Source: Amorphochlora amoebiformis (Eukaryota; Cercozoa; Chlorarachniophyceae). From it: a stretch of 64,000 nt of DNA. Position 1 is the stretch's first letter, and each line of letters starts with the position of its first letter. The position numbers and the translations under genes are program-made. The notes under the pieces were generated by a model that was not told where the DNA came from, did not search any database, and was given only the letters and a program-made list of their open reading frames with translations. The stretch covers positions 124,001-188,000 of the forward strand of contig BAAHQB010000187.1 of the NCBI GenBank assembly GCA_054601695.1, written 5' to 3'. Below are positions 1 through 44,340 of this stretch, piece after piece.

Positions 1-186
1 ATATATATATATATATAATATACATATAAAAATGGGTTGGACCGTTTGTGCATGCAAGGTATATAGCTATTAGATAGATTAATATATTTTTATTATATAT
101 ATATATATATATAATATACATATAAAAATGGGTTGGACCGTTTGTGCATGCAAGGTATAGAACTATTAGATAGATTAATATATTTT

Positions 187-224
<38 letters not shown>

Positions 225-298
225 CACAATACATATAAAAATGGGTTGGACCGTTTGTGCATGCAAGGTATATAGCTATTAGATAGATTAATATTTTT

Positions 299-332
<34 letters not shown>

Positions 333-488
333 CTAATATACATATAAAAATGGGTTGGACCGTTTGTGCATGCAAGGTATGTAACTATTCGATAGATTAA
401 TATGTTTCTGTTTGTACATATACATGAAAATTTATATACATGTACATATATGTATATATATATGTGTACATATGTATGTATATATATA

Positions 489-529
<41 letters not shown>

Positions 530-600
530 AAAATGGGTTGGACCGTTTGTGCATGCAAGGTATAGCTATTAGATAGATTAATATATTTCTGTTTGTACAT

Positions 601-648
<48 letters not shown>

Positions 649-705
649 CATATAAAATTGGGTTGGACCGTTTGCAAGGTATAGTTATTAGATAGATTAA
701 TATAC
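1..705. repeat. Six copies of a short island separated by (TA)n tracts
   Basis: Six copies of an island containing gggttggaccgtttg and, in five of them, gtgcatgcaagg, followed by a gata-gattaata tail. The island cores start near 32, 128, 241, 350, 533 and 658, so the spacing is 96 to 183 bases, and variable (TA)n tracts fill the gaps. The last copy lacks six bases (tgcatg). Each copy ends in gcaag|gtat, which has the form of a 5' splice site, so these may be copies of one exon end plus its donor. I could not place them in a gene because the window starts inside the array. Confidence 0.8.
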
Positions 706-1105
<400 letters not shown>

Positions 1106-1205
1106 CTCATAGTAACCGAAACTTACTAATAGTAACCGAAACTCACTCATAGTAACTGATACTTACTCGTAGTAACCGAAACTTTCTCATAGTAACCGAC
1201 AATCT
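1106..1205. repeat. 20-bp tandem repeat, five copies
   Basis: Five adjacent 20-base units with the consensus ctcatagtaaccgaaactta start at 1106, 1126, 1146, 1166 and 1186 and differ by one to four bases each. The 1052-1300 block around them is free of TA tracts. Its end (cgagtagtcgtttctattat at 1261-1280) faintly recalls an LTR end, but I found no second copy and no target-site duplication. Confidence 0.85.
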
Positions 1206-1364
1206 AGTCGACACCATATTAAATTACATTATGTGCATATATAAAACCTCTTAAGCATTACGAGTAGTCGTTTCTATTATTGAAGGAAACACTGTAATAT
1301 ATATATATATATATATCATGATGTAATGTATAAGTAGGCATGTGAATTATATATGTATATATAG

Positions 1365-1402
<38 letters not shown>

Positions 1403-1455
1403 ATATATTTATACATATGATGTTTATGTAGTATATATGAGTATTTATATATCTG

Positions 1456-1492
<37 letters not shown>

Positions 1493-1547
1493 TAGGTGAT
1501 GTGTGTTTCTGGAATGTTCTATGGAGTCGACAGGACAACTGGTTATA

Positions 1548-1595
<48 letters not shown>

Positions 1596-1606
1596 GTATA
1601 TATACA

Positions 1607-1696
1607 TAGATGTATATAATATACCTACATACATATATTTGTATACATTTACATGTGTACGTTTATACTCTACCAGGCGGTGAAGTAATGATTGGC

Positions 1697-1756
<60 letters not shown>

Positions 1757-1846
1757 ATAGATGTATATAATATATACATATATACATATATTTGTATGCA
1801 TTTACATGTTATATACTACCAGGCGGTGAAGTAATAATTGGCATAT
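1607..1846. repeat. Tandem duplication of about 150 bp
   Basis: The stretch from agatgtatataatata through ctaccaggcggtgaag to attggcatatac occurs at about 1607-1706 and again at about 1757-1846, separated by a (TA)n(GT)n run. The shared core accaggcggtgaagtaat is nearly identical in both copies. Confidence 0.8.
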
Positions 1847-2099
1847 ACACGGCGATTATTTCTCTATTTCTAGGTGTTATATACATCATATGTAGACATG
1901 CATATATTTATATATGTATGTATGTATATATTATATAAATCTGTAAGATAGCGGTTAAATACATGTGTATAGATACATACATATTTCTAAATATTAATAC
2001 ATGTATACATATACATATATACATACATATCTACATATATATATATATATATTATATATTATTTATATATATACACATAGTCTAAATGCAAATCTGTAA

Positions 2100-2420
2100 G
2101 ATAACGGTATCACATACATAAATCACATAAATATATCAGATATGTACATATCATATGCATATATCAAATATGCATGCGATATATGTATGTGATATACATG
2201 CATGTGATATACACATATGTATGCGATATATGTATGTGGTATGTGATATACATGCATGTGATATATCAGATATGTAAATATCATATACATATATCACATG
2301 TGTATGTGACATGTGCATGTGATATACATTCATGTGATATATACACATATATATACATATATATATATACATATATATATATGTATATATATATGTACAT
2401 ATGAGATATATGTGATATAT
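2100..2420. repeat. Degenerate palindromic repeat of gatatacatgcatgtgatat type
   Basis: About 300 bases made of variants of tgatatatgtatgtgatatac and its reverse complement. Many contain the self-complementary core catgcatg or acatatgt. It could form nested hairpins in single-stranded DNA or RNA. No coding potential is visible. Confidence 0.75.
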
Positions 2421-2441
2421 GTATTTAATATGTGTGCGTAG

Positions 2442-2487
2442 GCTTTGTTCTTGTCGTTCTTGCCCGAAAGATTGGACGATACGACAG
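2442..2487 (+). CDS. Candidate isolated exon, unknown gene
   Basis: A 46-base island has gcgtag before it and gtatat after it, and reads [15 protein letters not shown] in phase 0 with one base left over. It lies in otherwise TA-rich DNA about 1.4 kb upstream of the plus-strand exon block that begins at 3867, so it may be an earlier exon of that gene. No neighbouring exon could be joined to it with confidence, and the function is unknown. Confidence 0.35.
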
Positions 2488-2543
2488 GTATATATATATA
2501 ATATATATAGATATAGATATAGATATATGTAAGTATGTATAAT

Positions 2544-2582
<39 letters not shown>

Positions 2583-2610
2583 CATGTTCCCGTTTTAGTA
2601 AGAGTATGTA

Positions 2611-2654
<44 letters not shown>

Positions 2655-2690
2655 TATGTAAAGGTACATATGGAGTGTGGATATACATAA

Positions 2691-2745
<55 letters not shown>

Positions 2746-2900
2746 GTATATTATATAAAACTAAACATGTAATATATATAATATACATATGTACATATAT
2801 ACGAATATATACATATATATGTATATACAAAAACATAATGCCATATACATGTATGCATGCATCTCACACAACACATATAGAATTCATATATCTACATACA

Positions 2901-2931
<31 letters not shown>

Positions 2932-3150
2932 CTATAATCTCACATACAGTACAATAGTAATTTAGGTATTTTTGAAATTTAGGGAAATCATGCTAATAAA
3001 CATTCGTAATCGTCTCTGTATCTCCACGTGCGTGAGATGCATACCCAATTTTTTTTTTTTTTGTTTCAAATAAACATTTTCATTTTCTGTGTCATTGGCA
3101 ATGTCTTTGCCTTTTTTTAGGCGATTTTTTATGGCATTCTTTTTGCATAT

Positions 3151-3221
3151 TGTGTGTGTTCTTAGCGAGTATAATCTATATGAATATAGAGTCTATATGT
3201 AGTAGAATATATGTATGTGTA

Positions 3222-3267
<46 letters not shown>

Positions 3268-3329
3268 CGTGTGTATTCTCAGCGAGTATTTACATGAACA
3301 TGAAGTCTACACGTGATAGAATATATGTA

Positions 3330-3330
<1 letters not shown>
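3151..3330. repeat. Two-copy duplicated island
   Basis: A roughly 60-base island beginning gtgtgttcttagcgagta (about 3151) recurs diverged at about 3269 (gtgtgtattctcagcgagta). Both are followed by variants of aagtctayaygt and a run into (TA)n. The period is about 118 bases. Each copy contains a ctyag|CGAG 3' splice-site-like junction. Confidence 0.7.
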
Positions 3331-3390
<60 letters not shown>

Positions 3391-3392
3391 CG

Positions 3393-3433
<41 letters not shown>

Positions 3434-3544
3434 ATATATACTATAACATATATATATATACATGTTTGTGACACATTTAAGTGTAGGTTCTCTCGTCCTC
3501 TTGCTAATCCCGTGTATGCATATATATATACACATATATACACA

Positions 3545-3575
<31 letters not shown>

Positions 3576-3651
3576 ATAAATATATAATATATATATATAT
3601 ATTAATAAATATATATATATATATATATATATTATAATATATATATATATA

Positions 3652-3723
<72 letters not shown>

Positions 3724-3866
3724 GTACATGTATATATATATATGTAAACCCTATGATATAAGTTTATCAAATGATAAGCTTTTATTGAAAGGGGATATAG
3801 GTATACATCTTCTCAAAATCCAGAGATATGCATACATGAACAATTGACATACGACATATTTTCCAG

Positions 3867-6297
3867 TAATCTATCAATATCAATCTCCATCCTGACGACC
3901 TCTAAATACTCTCTGAATAGGCGTAGGAGACGAGATCAACAGTTGAGAAAAATCCGAGAAAAAAAAACTGGACAGAAATCAAGAAGTCGGTCTTTACCAG
4001 GTGGGATTGTCACCCTCGAACAGGAGGTGAGTATATTCTCGTCTTGCTGTGCTCGAACCCTAGAATGCTGTTATCCATGAGATTCTAACCCCAATAAATC
4101 TTTTAAGAGAAGCGCTCAGCGCAAAGAAATGCGTCGTCTGAAATGCAAGGTTTATCCCTTCCGTAAACCGAACCGTAAACAGAACTCCTTAGCCCAAAAA
4201 TCGTCTCCCTCAGGCCAAGGCAACCGAAATCTTCGCATGGACCACTTTCATTCTCATTGTAAGCATCCAAATGCGCTGATATTAACCAAAAACACATGCT
4301 CAGAGATAAGCGGGCCCCTATTGACATAAAAAGCAACCTAAGGTTTAATCCTTAACTGTAGGCCTCAGCGTGCGCATTCACATGTTTGGTCATAGGCATA
4401 GAGCTGGATTTACAGGTAAATTACGATGGTTTTTTCACGTACTAGAATACACACATAACTGTATCAATGTGTGTGCTTCCGCTAAAATCTAAATCCGAGC
4501 CAAACCACATCAGGACGACAGCTCTCGCGATGCTGGCCTCGACTTTTCTCGGTACGTCTCAACACATTTTAAATTAGAACCTTGGACCCAAAACCTGAAA
4601 CTTAAATCTGTCGCTAGATCTAGGTCTTCTCAGTGGCTGGGCGCGTGTATATCCGCGGAAGTAATGCAAGCTATCTTTTTCAGCCCTTTAGTGCTATTCA
4701 TTAAGGTCAACCAACTTGAATTTTTTTCTTTTTTTTCCAATTTTTTTTTTTTCCATTTTTTTTTTTTCATTTTTTTCTTTTTTGTTCTTCTTGGCATGAG
4801 CCTAAGCTTTTGTTCTAACCCTTAGGCTGTTTTAGTCGTCGTTGTTTTTTCGTCGCCTTGGTTACTCGATTTCATCATCAGTGATGACGATATTCGAGAG
4901 GTCATCTCTACTCTCAGCTTCATTCTAACCTTTACCCTGCCCTTGGCTAGTCTTAACAACAAAACATGTGTCTCTGGCCGAAGTTCATTGCAAGTATCTC
5001 ACGGCCCTGTGTCATCTGGATCGTTGGATACGCATACTAGTGGGGGTTACAAGCTGTGAGAGTGAACACACACACACACACACACACTGTACATATGTTC
5101 GCGATTTATCGAACCCCCATACAATCACTCATGACCCGTGAACAGCAGCAAAACATATTTAACGCGGCCATTATGTGCTCTCTCACAGCTCACAAATAGT
5201 AAAAAGAACATTTTTTGACCTGTGAGAGCTTGTATGCTCACATTTACCGGGTCAGATTTCGGGAAGTAACATGTTACTAGATCTGAAAAAGAATTATCCT
5301 CATTCCACAAATATCCATGTACGTAATACATGGCCAATAGACATACACCCCGATATGCGACACTGGAATACCGACCTGATGTATGTAATCGGATGGAACA
5401 TATTCACTACAATTTCCGCCAACAACACCGAGTGGCCTGATATATTCTTGCTCTCACGGGTCGGAAACATGCATGTGAAACGCTTGCAAGGACATAGACA
5501 CATACACACCAGTTATGTACATGTACACAGCCACTGCGCATCCCTTAGCATGCACGTGTATATGTTGACGTTCGTTGTGCATATGCTCTGACAATCTATA
5601 TCCGTGCCATTTTTAACTCTCATCAACCGTTAGATCCCACGAGTTACGTTTTTATGCAGAGCGTCACACGTGTCCTAGCTCAAAAACGCTCAAATTTTTT
5701 CCTAACATGTTCACTACAGAAATTTCGCGGAAATCCTGAAACCCATGTGCAGCGTTTGAGTGCTCGTACGTGTTCCTCCCTTAGGTTCAAGCTTATGATG
5801 TGTTTGCGCGCGTTGTGCAGGGCTACAAGCTCACGAAAGAGGTCAGGGGTTTGGTGTGAGATATCTTTCGATTCGAGTTTTAAGTTTCTGGCCATTTTTT
5901 TTTGAGGAGTTTGTCGAAAGCGTCCACGCACTCTTCCGCTTATGAACCACAACCCTGTTCGCGTTTTTCTCTTTTCGTAATTCAAAGCGAGAATCTACCT
6001 TTTAAAGATTTGAAAACCTAACACCCTAACACCCGTTAGTCGAAGAAGAAACTCCGCCAAATCCTAAACTTCGAGGCCCGGGTCAGATATACACTTCCAA
6101 GATCTATCTACATACCTGTATCGAAATCGTAACCTGATGTATAATATTCTTTCACCAGGGCATCGCTCGCGAAGGAAAGCAAGACGAGATTGTAACCTTA
6201 ATTCTACGCTAACCAAGCTTAATTTTAGACTCATAACCTGACCCTACTGCATATACTATCCCATCGCGTTTCTCAATCTTCTCCACAAGCCCAAGCC

Positions 6298-6349
<52 letters not shown>

Positions 6350-6409
6350 TATATTTACATATATATGTATATATATATATATATATATGTATATGTGTAT
6401 ATATACATA

Positions 6410-6441
<32 letters not shown>

Positions 6442-6844
6442 CACATATGTGTGGTGGTAACCTACTCTTTGATCAGAGTTGTGGTATCAATCAAGACAGA
6501 AGGGAATTTACTTACTGCCAAGAATTTGATTCACTTTGCTGAGTTTCAATATCAACTAAGGCAGAAATTGCTCAAAGATTGAATTATACTCATATACAAA
6601 TTTGAATGAAATACGTTTGCCGCGTATTCCATATTCCCACTTACCTCAGCGAAAGGAGTGATCAAATATTGAACAAGTCCAAACACTAGTGAGGCAAGCA
6701 AGTGATAGATACCGTTCATCATATCAATTCTTTTTTTTTTTTCTTTAAACGGCATCCCACCCCACCCGTCGCTTGTAGGTATCTATCCGAATTGAGATTC
6801 CTCCGACAATTAAGTCATCATAGGATTAGTCCCGACAAACGACA
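3867..6844 (+). CDS. Multi-exon gene block for a multi-pass membrane protein (5' end unresolved)
   Basis: Best-supported exons: 3867-4026, 4120-4149, 4214-4258, 4362-4415, 4522-4551, 4634-4705, 4826-5055 and 5189-5221. All join in phase; most are whole-codon exons, with introns of about 60-135 bases. Weaker: 5267-5459, 5785-5841, 6159-6191, 6477-6542 and 6779-6844. The product starts with a very basic stretch ([17 protein letters not shown]), then hydrophobic segments: one crossing the 4214/4362 exons (TTFILI joined to [13 protein letters not shown]), one in 4634-4705 ([16 protein letters not shown]) joined to [18 protein letters not shown], and one later in 4826-5055 ([18 protein letters not shown]). 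The order basic loop, helix, short loop, SWL-helix, PL, helix faintly recalls polycystin/PLAT-family membrane cores; this is inference only. It may be the same gene as the blocks at 7176 and 12789. The 5460-5784 stretch is unresolved, and 6209-6755 has a competing minus-strand reading. Confidence 0.5.
6301..6455. repeat. (TA)n tract inside the plus-strand gene
   Basis: A (TA)n tract with occasional tatg interruptions between the islands that end near 6300 and resume near 6455. It would lie in an intron of the plus-strand gene. Confidence 0.85.
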
Positions 6845-7175
6845 GTTGTATATATTTTCTTAAGCGACATATACCAGGCCCCAATCTACCAGACCATTTT
6901 TGGGATATCAAGATAAATCCCCTAATACCCATACATTTCCCAAGGGAAATATGGCCTGGATAATATACACACATATACATATATATATACATATATACAT
7001 ATACATATATATATACATATATATATATCTAACCCTAACTCTAACCCTAAGCTTACATCGTCTGATGACGATTTCGACGCTGCACCTGATGACCAACAAA
7101 GCTCGCCCGCACGCAGAGACAGGAAGGACAAGGTAAACATCTCGTGATTCTTACTTATCTCTGTGTACGTCACAG

Positions 7176-10731
<3,556 letters not shown>

Positions 10732-10859
10732 GTGTACTGTTTACACTATATATATGTCTACGAACTACCATATTGCCCCGAAAACTATAGATAGCGATTA
10801 CAAACTGAGTCAATGTTTATGGGTGAAGATATACAAGTTAATAGTTTAGTTTAGCATAT

Positions 10860-11036
10860 AATCAAAGGAAACCAATCTTATTATATTCTGGAGTATACAT
10901 ATACCTTTTTTCGATGTATAATATCTTACACATATGTAATGTCTAGAATGTGTGCAAGGTGTATGATTATGATTGGTATATGTATATATATATGTGTATA
11001 TGTATATATATATATATAATGAACTAGGTATGTATC

Positions 11037-11074
<38 letters not shown>

Positions 11075-11371
11075 TTACATATATATATATATACATACAT
11101 ACATGTACAAACATACATACGTACATTATAAACACACGAAATATACATATGGATTTATATATATAAGTTTCCATAAAACACAGAAGTCCCACTAAGAGTG
11201 TTGTCACGGTCTCTCATCAGTCTTATTCTTGTCTTATTACGATAGATTTATTATATATCTATGTAATCTATATGACATCCGCATATGTGAAAAATTTACA
11301 ATGTATAATTCATGTGTAAGCGCGTTGATGGAATGACATACATATAACATGTATATTTAGATATCGATATA

Positions 11372-11416
<45 letters not shown>

Positions 11417-11430
11417 ATATATATATATAT
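10860..11430. other. TA-rich intronic or intergenic DNA, no firm exon
   Basis: Mixed AT-rich sequence with (TA)n runs. One weak 19-base exon candidate (11184-11202) has aaaacacag before it and gtcacg after it and would read SPTKSV in phase with the exon ending at 10731. Nothing else here has both splice signals. Confidence 0.4.
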
Positions 11431-11474
11431 ACCTACATATGCATTGTATATGTAATGTGTACATTTCTGTACGT

Positions 11475-11695
11475 ATGCAAAAGATGTATTTGAATACAAC
11501 TAAAGATTTATGCCTACAAATGATGCATATATATATTACATGTTTACGTATGCAAGCGATGGGTTTGAATGCAAATATACAGATGACTTCTGCAAATGAC
11601 GTGTTTGAATGCAAATATACAGATAATTTATGCTAAAGATGTGTTTGTACACAAGTATAGATGTGTTTGCAAACAAATACAGATTTATGGCCAAA
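11475..11695. repeat. Degenerate tandem repeat with tgtttgaatgcaaatataca
   Basis: Four or five diverged units of about 40-60 bases built around gatgtgtttgaatgcaaata and acagatttatgc. No frame stays open across units. Confidence 0.65.
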
Positions 11696-11745
11696 AATAG
11701 ACAAGAATGGGTGCATACCATTAGAGGTATAATATACTCATATAT

Positions 11746-11778
<33 letters not shown>

Positions 11779-11904
11779 ATATATATGTATAAGCATATAT
11801 TATATATAATATAATATATATATTTATAGATATGTATATATATATATATGTATATATTGATTTATATGTACATAATTTAAATTTTTTTGTAAATAAATAT
11901 ATGT

Positions 11905-12060
11905 GTCTATTAGATATCTGAGTATTAGGTCTTCGATATCTGAGTCTTGTATCTTAGATATCTGAGTCTTAGCTTCTAATATGAGCGTTAGGTCTTGGGA
12001 TGAGTCTTAGCTCTTAGATTAGTCTTAGAGCGTTTGGATTACTCTGAGGCCTTAGGATTA
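11905..12060. repeat. Degenerate repeat of gatatctgagtcttaggtct
   Basis: Roughly seven units of 20-25 bases with the motif gatatctgagtcttag or gatgagtcttagctcttag. It sits in the region between the 10685 and 12789 exons of the plus-strand gene. Confidence 0.65.
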
Positions 12061-12091
12061 GCGAGAATATGTAAGATTTTTGGATATAAGA

Positions 12092-12136
<45 letters not shown>

Positions 12137-12440
12137 ATATATATATATATATATATATATTATTATGCTTGTGTTGGGGACTGACAGAGAGGGTGAATGT
12201 ATGTGCCTACAAAACCTTTGAAAATTTTATTTAATTTAGCTTTTCGGCATCCATTGTAATGCTAATTTGTTAGAGTGCGGGTTTTTTTTGGGTAGGAAGT
12301 AAGCTAAGACCAAGATTAAAAACTTGGATGTAAAAAATCTTTTGTATATTGGTCGTCTCTTGTGGAGTTCAGGGTTAGGATCAGGGTTAGGGACACACAT
12401 TATAGCTCTGTCTCTGATGATTTCATGTATGTGAGTATTA

Positions 12441-12479
<39 letters not shown>

Positions 12480-12788
12480 TAAATGCATACAAATATATAT
12501 ATATATATATACATATAAAATATATATATATGGGTACGATAAGGTCTAGGATCATGGTTAGAAACTTAGAATTAGAGATCTGGGGTGGCTAGAGCGAGAG
12601 ATATTTTGCTTTTTCGGGAAACTTACAGTCAAATTTTACATTTTAATCGCTATATGATGTTTGGTTATGCTATTATTGGCGCTCATTATCATATTTAGGG
12701 TTACATCCAGCGAATATGCAGTCAAATATATACGTATATCTATGTATATATATGTGGATATCTGAGTGGAATACTTTGATATATCCAG

Positions 12789-12899
12789 CATCTCTTGGGC
12801 AAGTTGGAGAAGATAAGTCTGCGACGACTCAGACAACGTGGGTTCATCATTCACATTCTGCTCGCTCAGCTATTCATATCATATGCATCAATTGTTATA

Positions 12900-12943
<44 letters not shown>

Positions 12944-12990
12944 ATATTATATATATTTATAGCCGCGTGTGTGTTTTATATATATGTATA

Positions 12991-13022
<32 letters not shown>

Positions 13023-13240
13023 CATACACATGTATGTTTGTTATATTATACACATACATAAACGTGTGTGTGTGTGCGTGTGCGTTTGTGTTTACTATAT
13101 ACATACAGTAAAATATACATATCTGTATACATAATATTAGTTTATATATAAATATAGCGCGTGTTATAATGAATGTTTAACGGATATATAAATATAAGGT
13201 ACATATATATACAAGAGTGTGTGAGGGTGTGTGTATTTTC

Positions 13241-13272
<32 letters not shown>

Positions 13273-13421
13273 ATATATATATATATGTAAATGTATGTAT
13301 ACGTTAATTCACAAGCACAAATTTATATATATATATGTATATATGTGTGTGTGTATGTGTATTATATATGTAATATGTATATGTATATTTCTAGTATATG
13401 CATACATTATATATATATATA

Positions 13422-13485
<64 letters not shown>

Positions 13486-13953
13486 ATATAATATTGTTAT
13501 ATATATATAATATAATATATATACATATATATATGTACATGTATTATATATATATATATATATATATATGTACATATATACATATATATATGTAAATATA
13601 ATATATATATATATATGCATATATATATATATATATATATCTATGCATATACATATGTATATAAAGTATGATATGTAATACCACATGTGAAGTTTGTTTT
13701 AGTCGTTACACATTAATAAATGCGCAATATTACAATATTCTATTTTCCTTTTTCGACTTACGATTCAACTTAACTAGTCAACTTTGATTTCCTAGGTTTG
13801 AGCAAGGCGTAAGCGCTATTAGCGAGAGACCAGGCGCTAGTGAGACAAAGATGACAACGGTATAACGTATGCGAGGATATTGCTGGTCATACCTCTCAGA
13901 CCTTAAGGACTCTAACTAGTTTAACTTCTAGAATGTTCAAGTCTATCTACTAG
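12789..13953 (+). CDS. 3' exons of the plus-strand gene: basic helix, membrane helix and stop
   Basis: Exons 12789-12904 (phase 0 to 2), 13796-13859 (2 to 0) and 13900-13953 (0 to TAG at 13951-13953). The first reads [18 protein letters not shown] followed by a hydrophobic helix ([20 protein letters not shown]). The second reads [17 protein letters not shown], and the last ends in RMFKSIY and a stop. The acceptors gatttcctag and tacctctcag are good. A cationic helix followed by a membrane helix recalls the S4-S5 part of cation channels, but no pore signature is visible and I do not assign a family. The reverse strand of 12789-12893 and of 13770-13830 also gives plausible peptides, so strand choice rests mainly on phase agreement and on the CTAG-rich DNA that follows. 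Confidence 0.5.
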
Positions 13954-14513
13954 TAGACTAAGTAGATTATCGGATACATGCGCTATTTTTCTAGTAGGTT
14001 TTAACTTAGGCTACAATTTTTTTGATCATGATGACTAGTGATGATGCCCTAGATACTAGACTGATCTAGTGCTTGATTAATTTCAAATTATCTAGATTAT
14101 CATTCGTTGACTCGGCATACATCTCTAGATCTAGACCTAGCTAGCTAGTAGACATGTATTATCACAGTAAAATTTAATGGGATACCTATATACTAATACT
14201 CTAGCTTGTGATGTGTGGTGGCTTCTGTAATATTATAAGCCAGTACTATCACAGTATATATCAATTGTTATTCTGAATGAGACCTAGGAGACATAGATCT
14301 AGATAGATGCTGCTAGAGCTAGCCACGTGTTATCCAGAGTAGCCTGAGCCTGGAACTTAATTCAATATATATCATCGGATTAGGCCTAACACTGATCATA
14401 TCTAGATATTGCAACGATATCGATCGTTAACTAAGTTAGCTCTACATTGTACATTCTCGACATACTACAGATACTGAGCTGCTCACGCAACGTATACGCA
14501 TACCACGTGTCGC
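13954..14513. other. CTAG-rich region between two converging gene ends
   Basis: About 560 bases without TA tracts, telomere-type repeats or good exons. The tetramer ctag occurs around twenty times (for example atctagacctagctagctag near 14130-14150). The plus-strand gene stops at 13953 and the zinc-finger gene on the minus strand stops at 14514, so this is a shared 3' flank. It probably includes both 3' untranslated regions and polyadenylation sites, although no classic signal stands out. Confidence 0.7.
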
Positions 14514-19300
<4,787 letters not shown>

Positions 19301-20294
19301 CGCATTTTGTTAAGCATCTTTAGGAGCCTGGCGATCGAAGATCCCAGCCCTCTACCGCGGGTACCAGCCAGAAATTGGCCCAGAAAACTATCTGAAATTG
19401 CCTAAAAAAATCCATCCTCTATAAAATAATGGCGGGCATTTTGGAGACGCATCAACAACTTTCAGGCCCCTGCATGTAAGACGATGGTCCCCATCGGACA
19501 GAGGATTACGGCAAGATCCAAACGGCCTCAATTCAGTTTCCAGATATATCTATCCATCTATATATACAATTGTATAAGCTATATTATTGTGAATGATTTT
19601 CAAGGTCTCTTGCATCTGGAGTCTGTGACGGGCATCCAACACTAGAACTGTAGCTAAGAATAGAGCTAGTTGCATTCGGATTAGGCTTTGATATGAGTCA
19701 TAATTGATGCTTGTCCAGTTTGTGTGACCTACCGGGTATGTATTGATTCACACTGACGGCCAAATTAACCTACATGTACATATGATCTAAAATGTTACAA
19801 AAGAACACATACTCTAGATACTAGACATACACTAGATCTAGATATCATGGTAGGGTATACTGAAAATACTATCATACTCACGACTGTGTGTGTAAGTATT
19901 CTATATAATTCACTCTCTAAACGGCCGCCACTCTCCACTACGTAGTCTAGCCTGAGTAGACACGCAATATGATGCTAGAATTCATAACTTCGGTTGGCTC
20001 CTAGTTCTATCCCGGCAATTTGTAGTTCTATCATAGCCCGGCAATTAGCTCTTATATGTATAACTCTAGAACTACGTACGTAGTAAGCTAGGTAAGTACT
20101 GCCCAGACTGCATGAAGTTACACTCGATATCGAATTGAGATTAATCTAGTAATATATAATTTAAATCTTCAGCAGTATTACGGTAATACTAGACTCACGG
20201 AGGTTAGTCACTGAGCACTGGCAGTGAGCAGTACATGTACTAGATGTAGTACATCTTAATCATGTACTTTGAGAACGTGCACCGCAGACCGTGC
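19301..20294. other. Intergenic region: 5' flank of the zinc-finger gene and 3' flank of the next gene
   Basis: About 1 kb lies between the ATG of the minus-strand zinc-finger gene (19300) and the stop of the next minus-strand gene (20295). From about 19640 to 20260 it is CTAG-rich (for example tagacatacactagatctag near 19821) and largely free of TA tracts. The part nearer 19300 is more GC-balanced and should hold the promoter of the zinc-finger gene. I see no convincing TATA box in the right orientation. Confidence 0.6.
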
Positions 20295-42942
<22,648 letters not shown>

Positions 42943-44183
42943 GGCGTCAGGATTCCTTGAATGTGGTTTGTTTTGGCTGGTTATTTGGTGTTAAAGACCA
43001 GTACATTTGTTCTTCCTTCTTATTTTCCCCTACCTCTCTCTCTCTCTCCTACTGATATCTCTTTCTCTCTCTGGCTTTCCTGTTATCTTTCCCCTTCTCT
43101 ATCCCTCTGTCTTTTCACCTCTCTCCTCTCTCCCTCTCAGGGTTAAGGTTAGGAGTTTAGAGGGGCAAGGATTGGGATGCCTTTCTTTGGCTTCGGTAAA
43201 AGGTCGAGAATCTGGGAGATAGCAAGGGTTATAGTTAGAGTTAGGGTTATAATCGAGGTTAGATGAGACCTGCGGGTTGGATAGGCATGATTTTCCGCGC
43301 GGTTGGCAGCATTTTGGGAAGATCTTGGGAAGGCAAGGCTACCGGTGAGGTCTTGGGCCGTAGAGGACGGATCGTGTCAGTACGGTATAGAACAATTGCA
43401 AGGCTTAGTATCAGAACCTAAGGTTAGGGTGGGGTTTGCATCAGGGTCAGGATTCGGGTCAGGGAGGATCAGGTTTGGATTAGGATTAAGATTAGGAAAT
43501 TGGGTTGGGGCTAGGATGTTGAATACAGATGCTATTGTATGCAACATACTTATCGATTTGTCCCTCTGCCTAGGATTCACCTAACCGTTCCCCCATCGAT
43601 TACCATTGCAACCACACCCGTCGCGAAGAATCGCGTAATTAATCCTTGCAGGATTCTGGGAAAATTCTCAGATTTCGGGGTGGGGTTCACTTGGCGAGGG
43701 GAAGCGCCAGGGGAAGCGTGACGTTCTCGTCCCTTCCGGGGGCCAGGAAGGGTGCGAGAGCGCATGGTGGAGAGGATTATTGAATGACGTTGATGTTTCG
43801 GCCTAGATTATCATTCTGGTTGTTATTTCGGAGTTTTTCTTTTTTTTTTTCCGGACAGAATGAGGAAAAAAGGTGCTGGGGAGGGGGGCAAGAGGATAGG
43901 GGCTCAATCCATAATTTTGCCTTGGACTTGATAGCGTCGGGAGGAGGCCAGAAGCACCTCGAGATCTATCCGGGATTCCCCAAAACCCCGGTTTTCTGTT
44001 TTGGTTTTTAGGAATCCCGGGGATTACCAGTTTCTCAATCTGTCAACATGAGTGACTTTTTCGAACGGCGACCTACAACTTCTAGAACTTACAAGGATCT
44101 AAATGATACAATTTAGGTATAAATACGTAGCTTAGTGCCGCACGGTCGGTATGTCACTGTAATGTGTAAAGTGTACCGTCGTA

Positions 44184-44225
<42 letters not shown>

Positions 44226-44340
44226 TATATATATGTGTATATAATATTATATATATATACACAAAGTATACTATACACACAATATGTATTATGCGAAATA
44301 TATACGTGTATATGTATACATGCATATCATAGTACACGTG
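42943..44340. other. 5' flank of the minus-strand gene, no firm exon
   Basis: Ordinary-complexity sequence with a CT-rich stretch (43,030-43,140) and scattered ttaggg remnants (43,140-43,510), followed by a GC-richer block (43,580-44,050). Frames of up to 93 codons exist on both strands, but none is framed by good splice signals in a consistent chain. It should contain the promoter of the gene whose ATG is at 42942. Confidence 0.5.

Noticed and set aside
5680-5985. 101-codon minus-strand frame beginning [13 protein letters not shown]
   Set aside because: It is plausible as a peptide, but it has no minus-strand partner exons and overlaps the plus-strand candidate 5785-5841. Strand could not be decided firmly.
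6209-6755. Minus-strand three-exon model (6645-6755, 6516-6538, 6209-6296) starting [15 protein letters not shown] with two gtaagt donors and total length divisible by three
   Set aside because: The model is internally consistent, but the plus strand gives longer open exons over part of the same islands (6477-6542 [20 protein letters not shown]; 6779-6844 [14 protein letters not shown]) that join to each other in phase and match the plus-strand block on both sides. It remains a real alternative.
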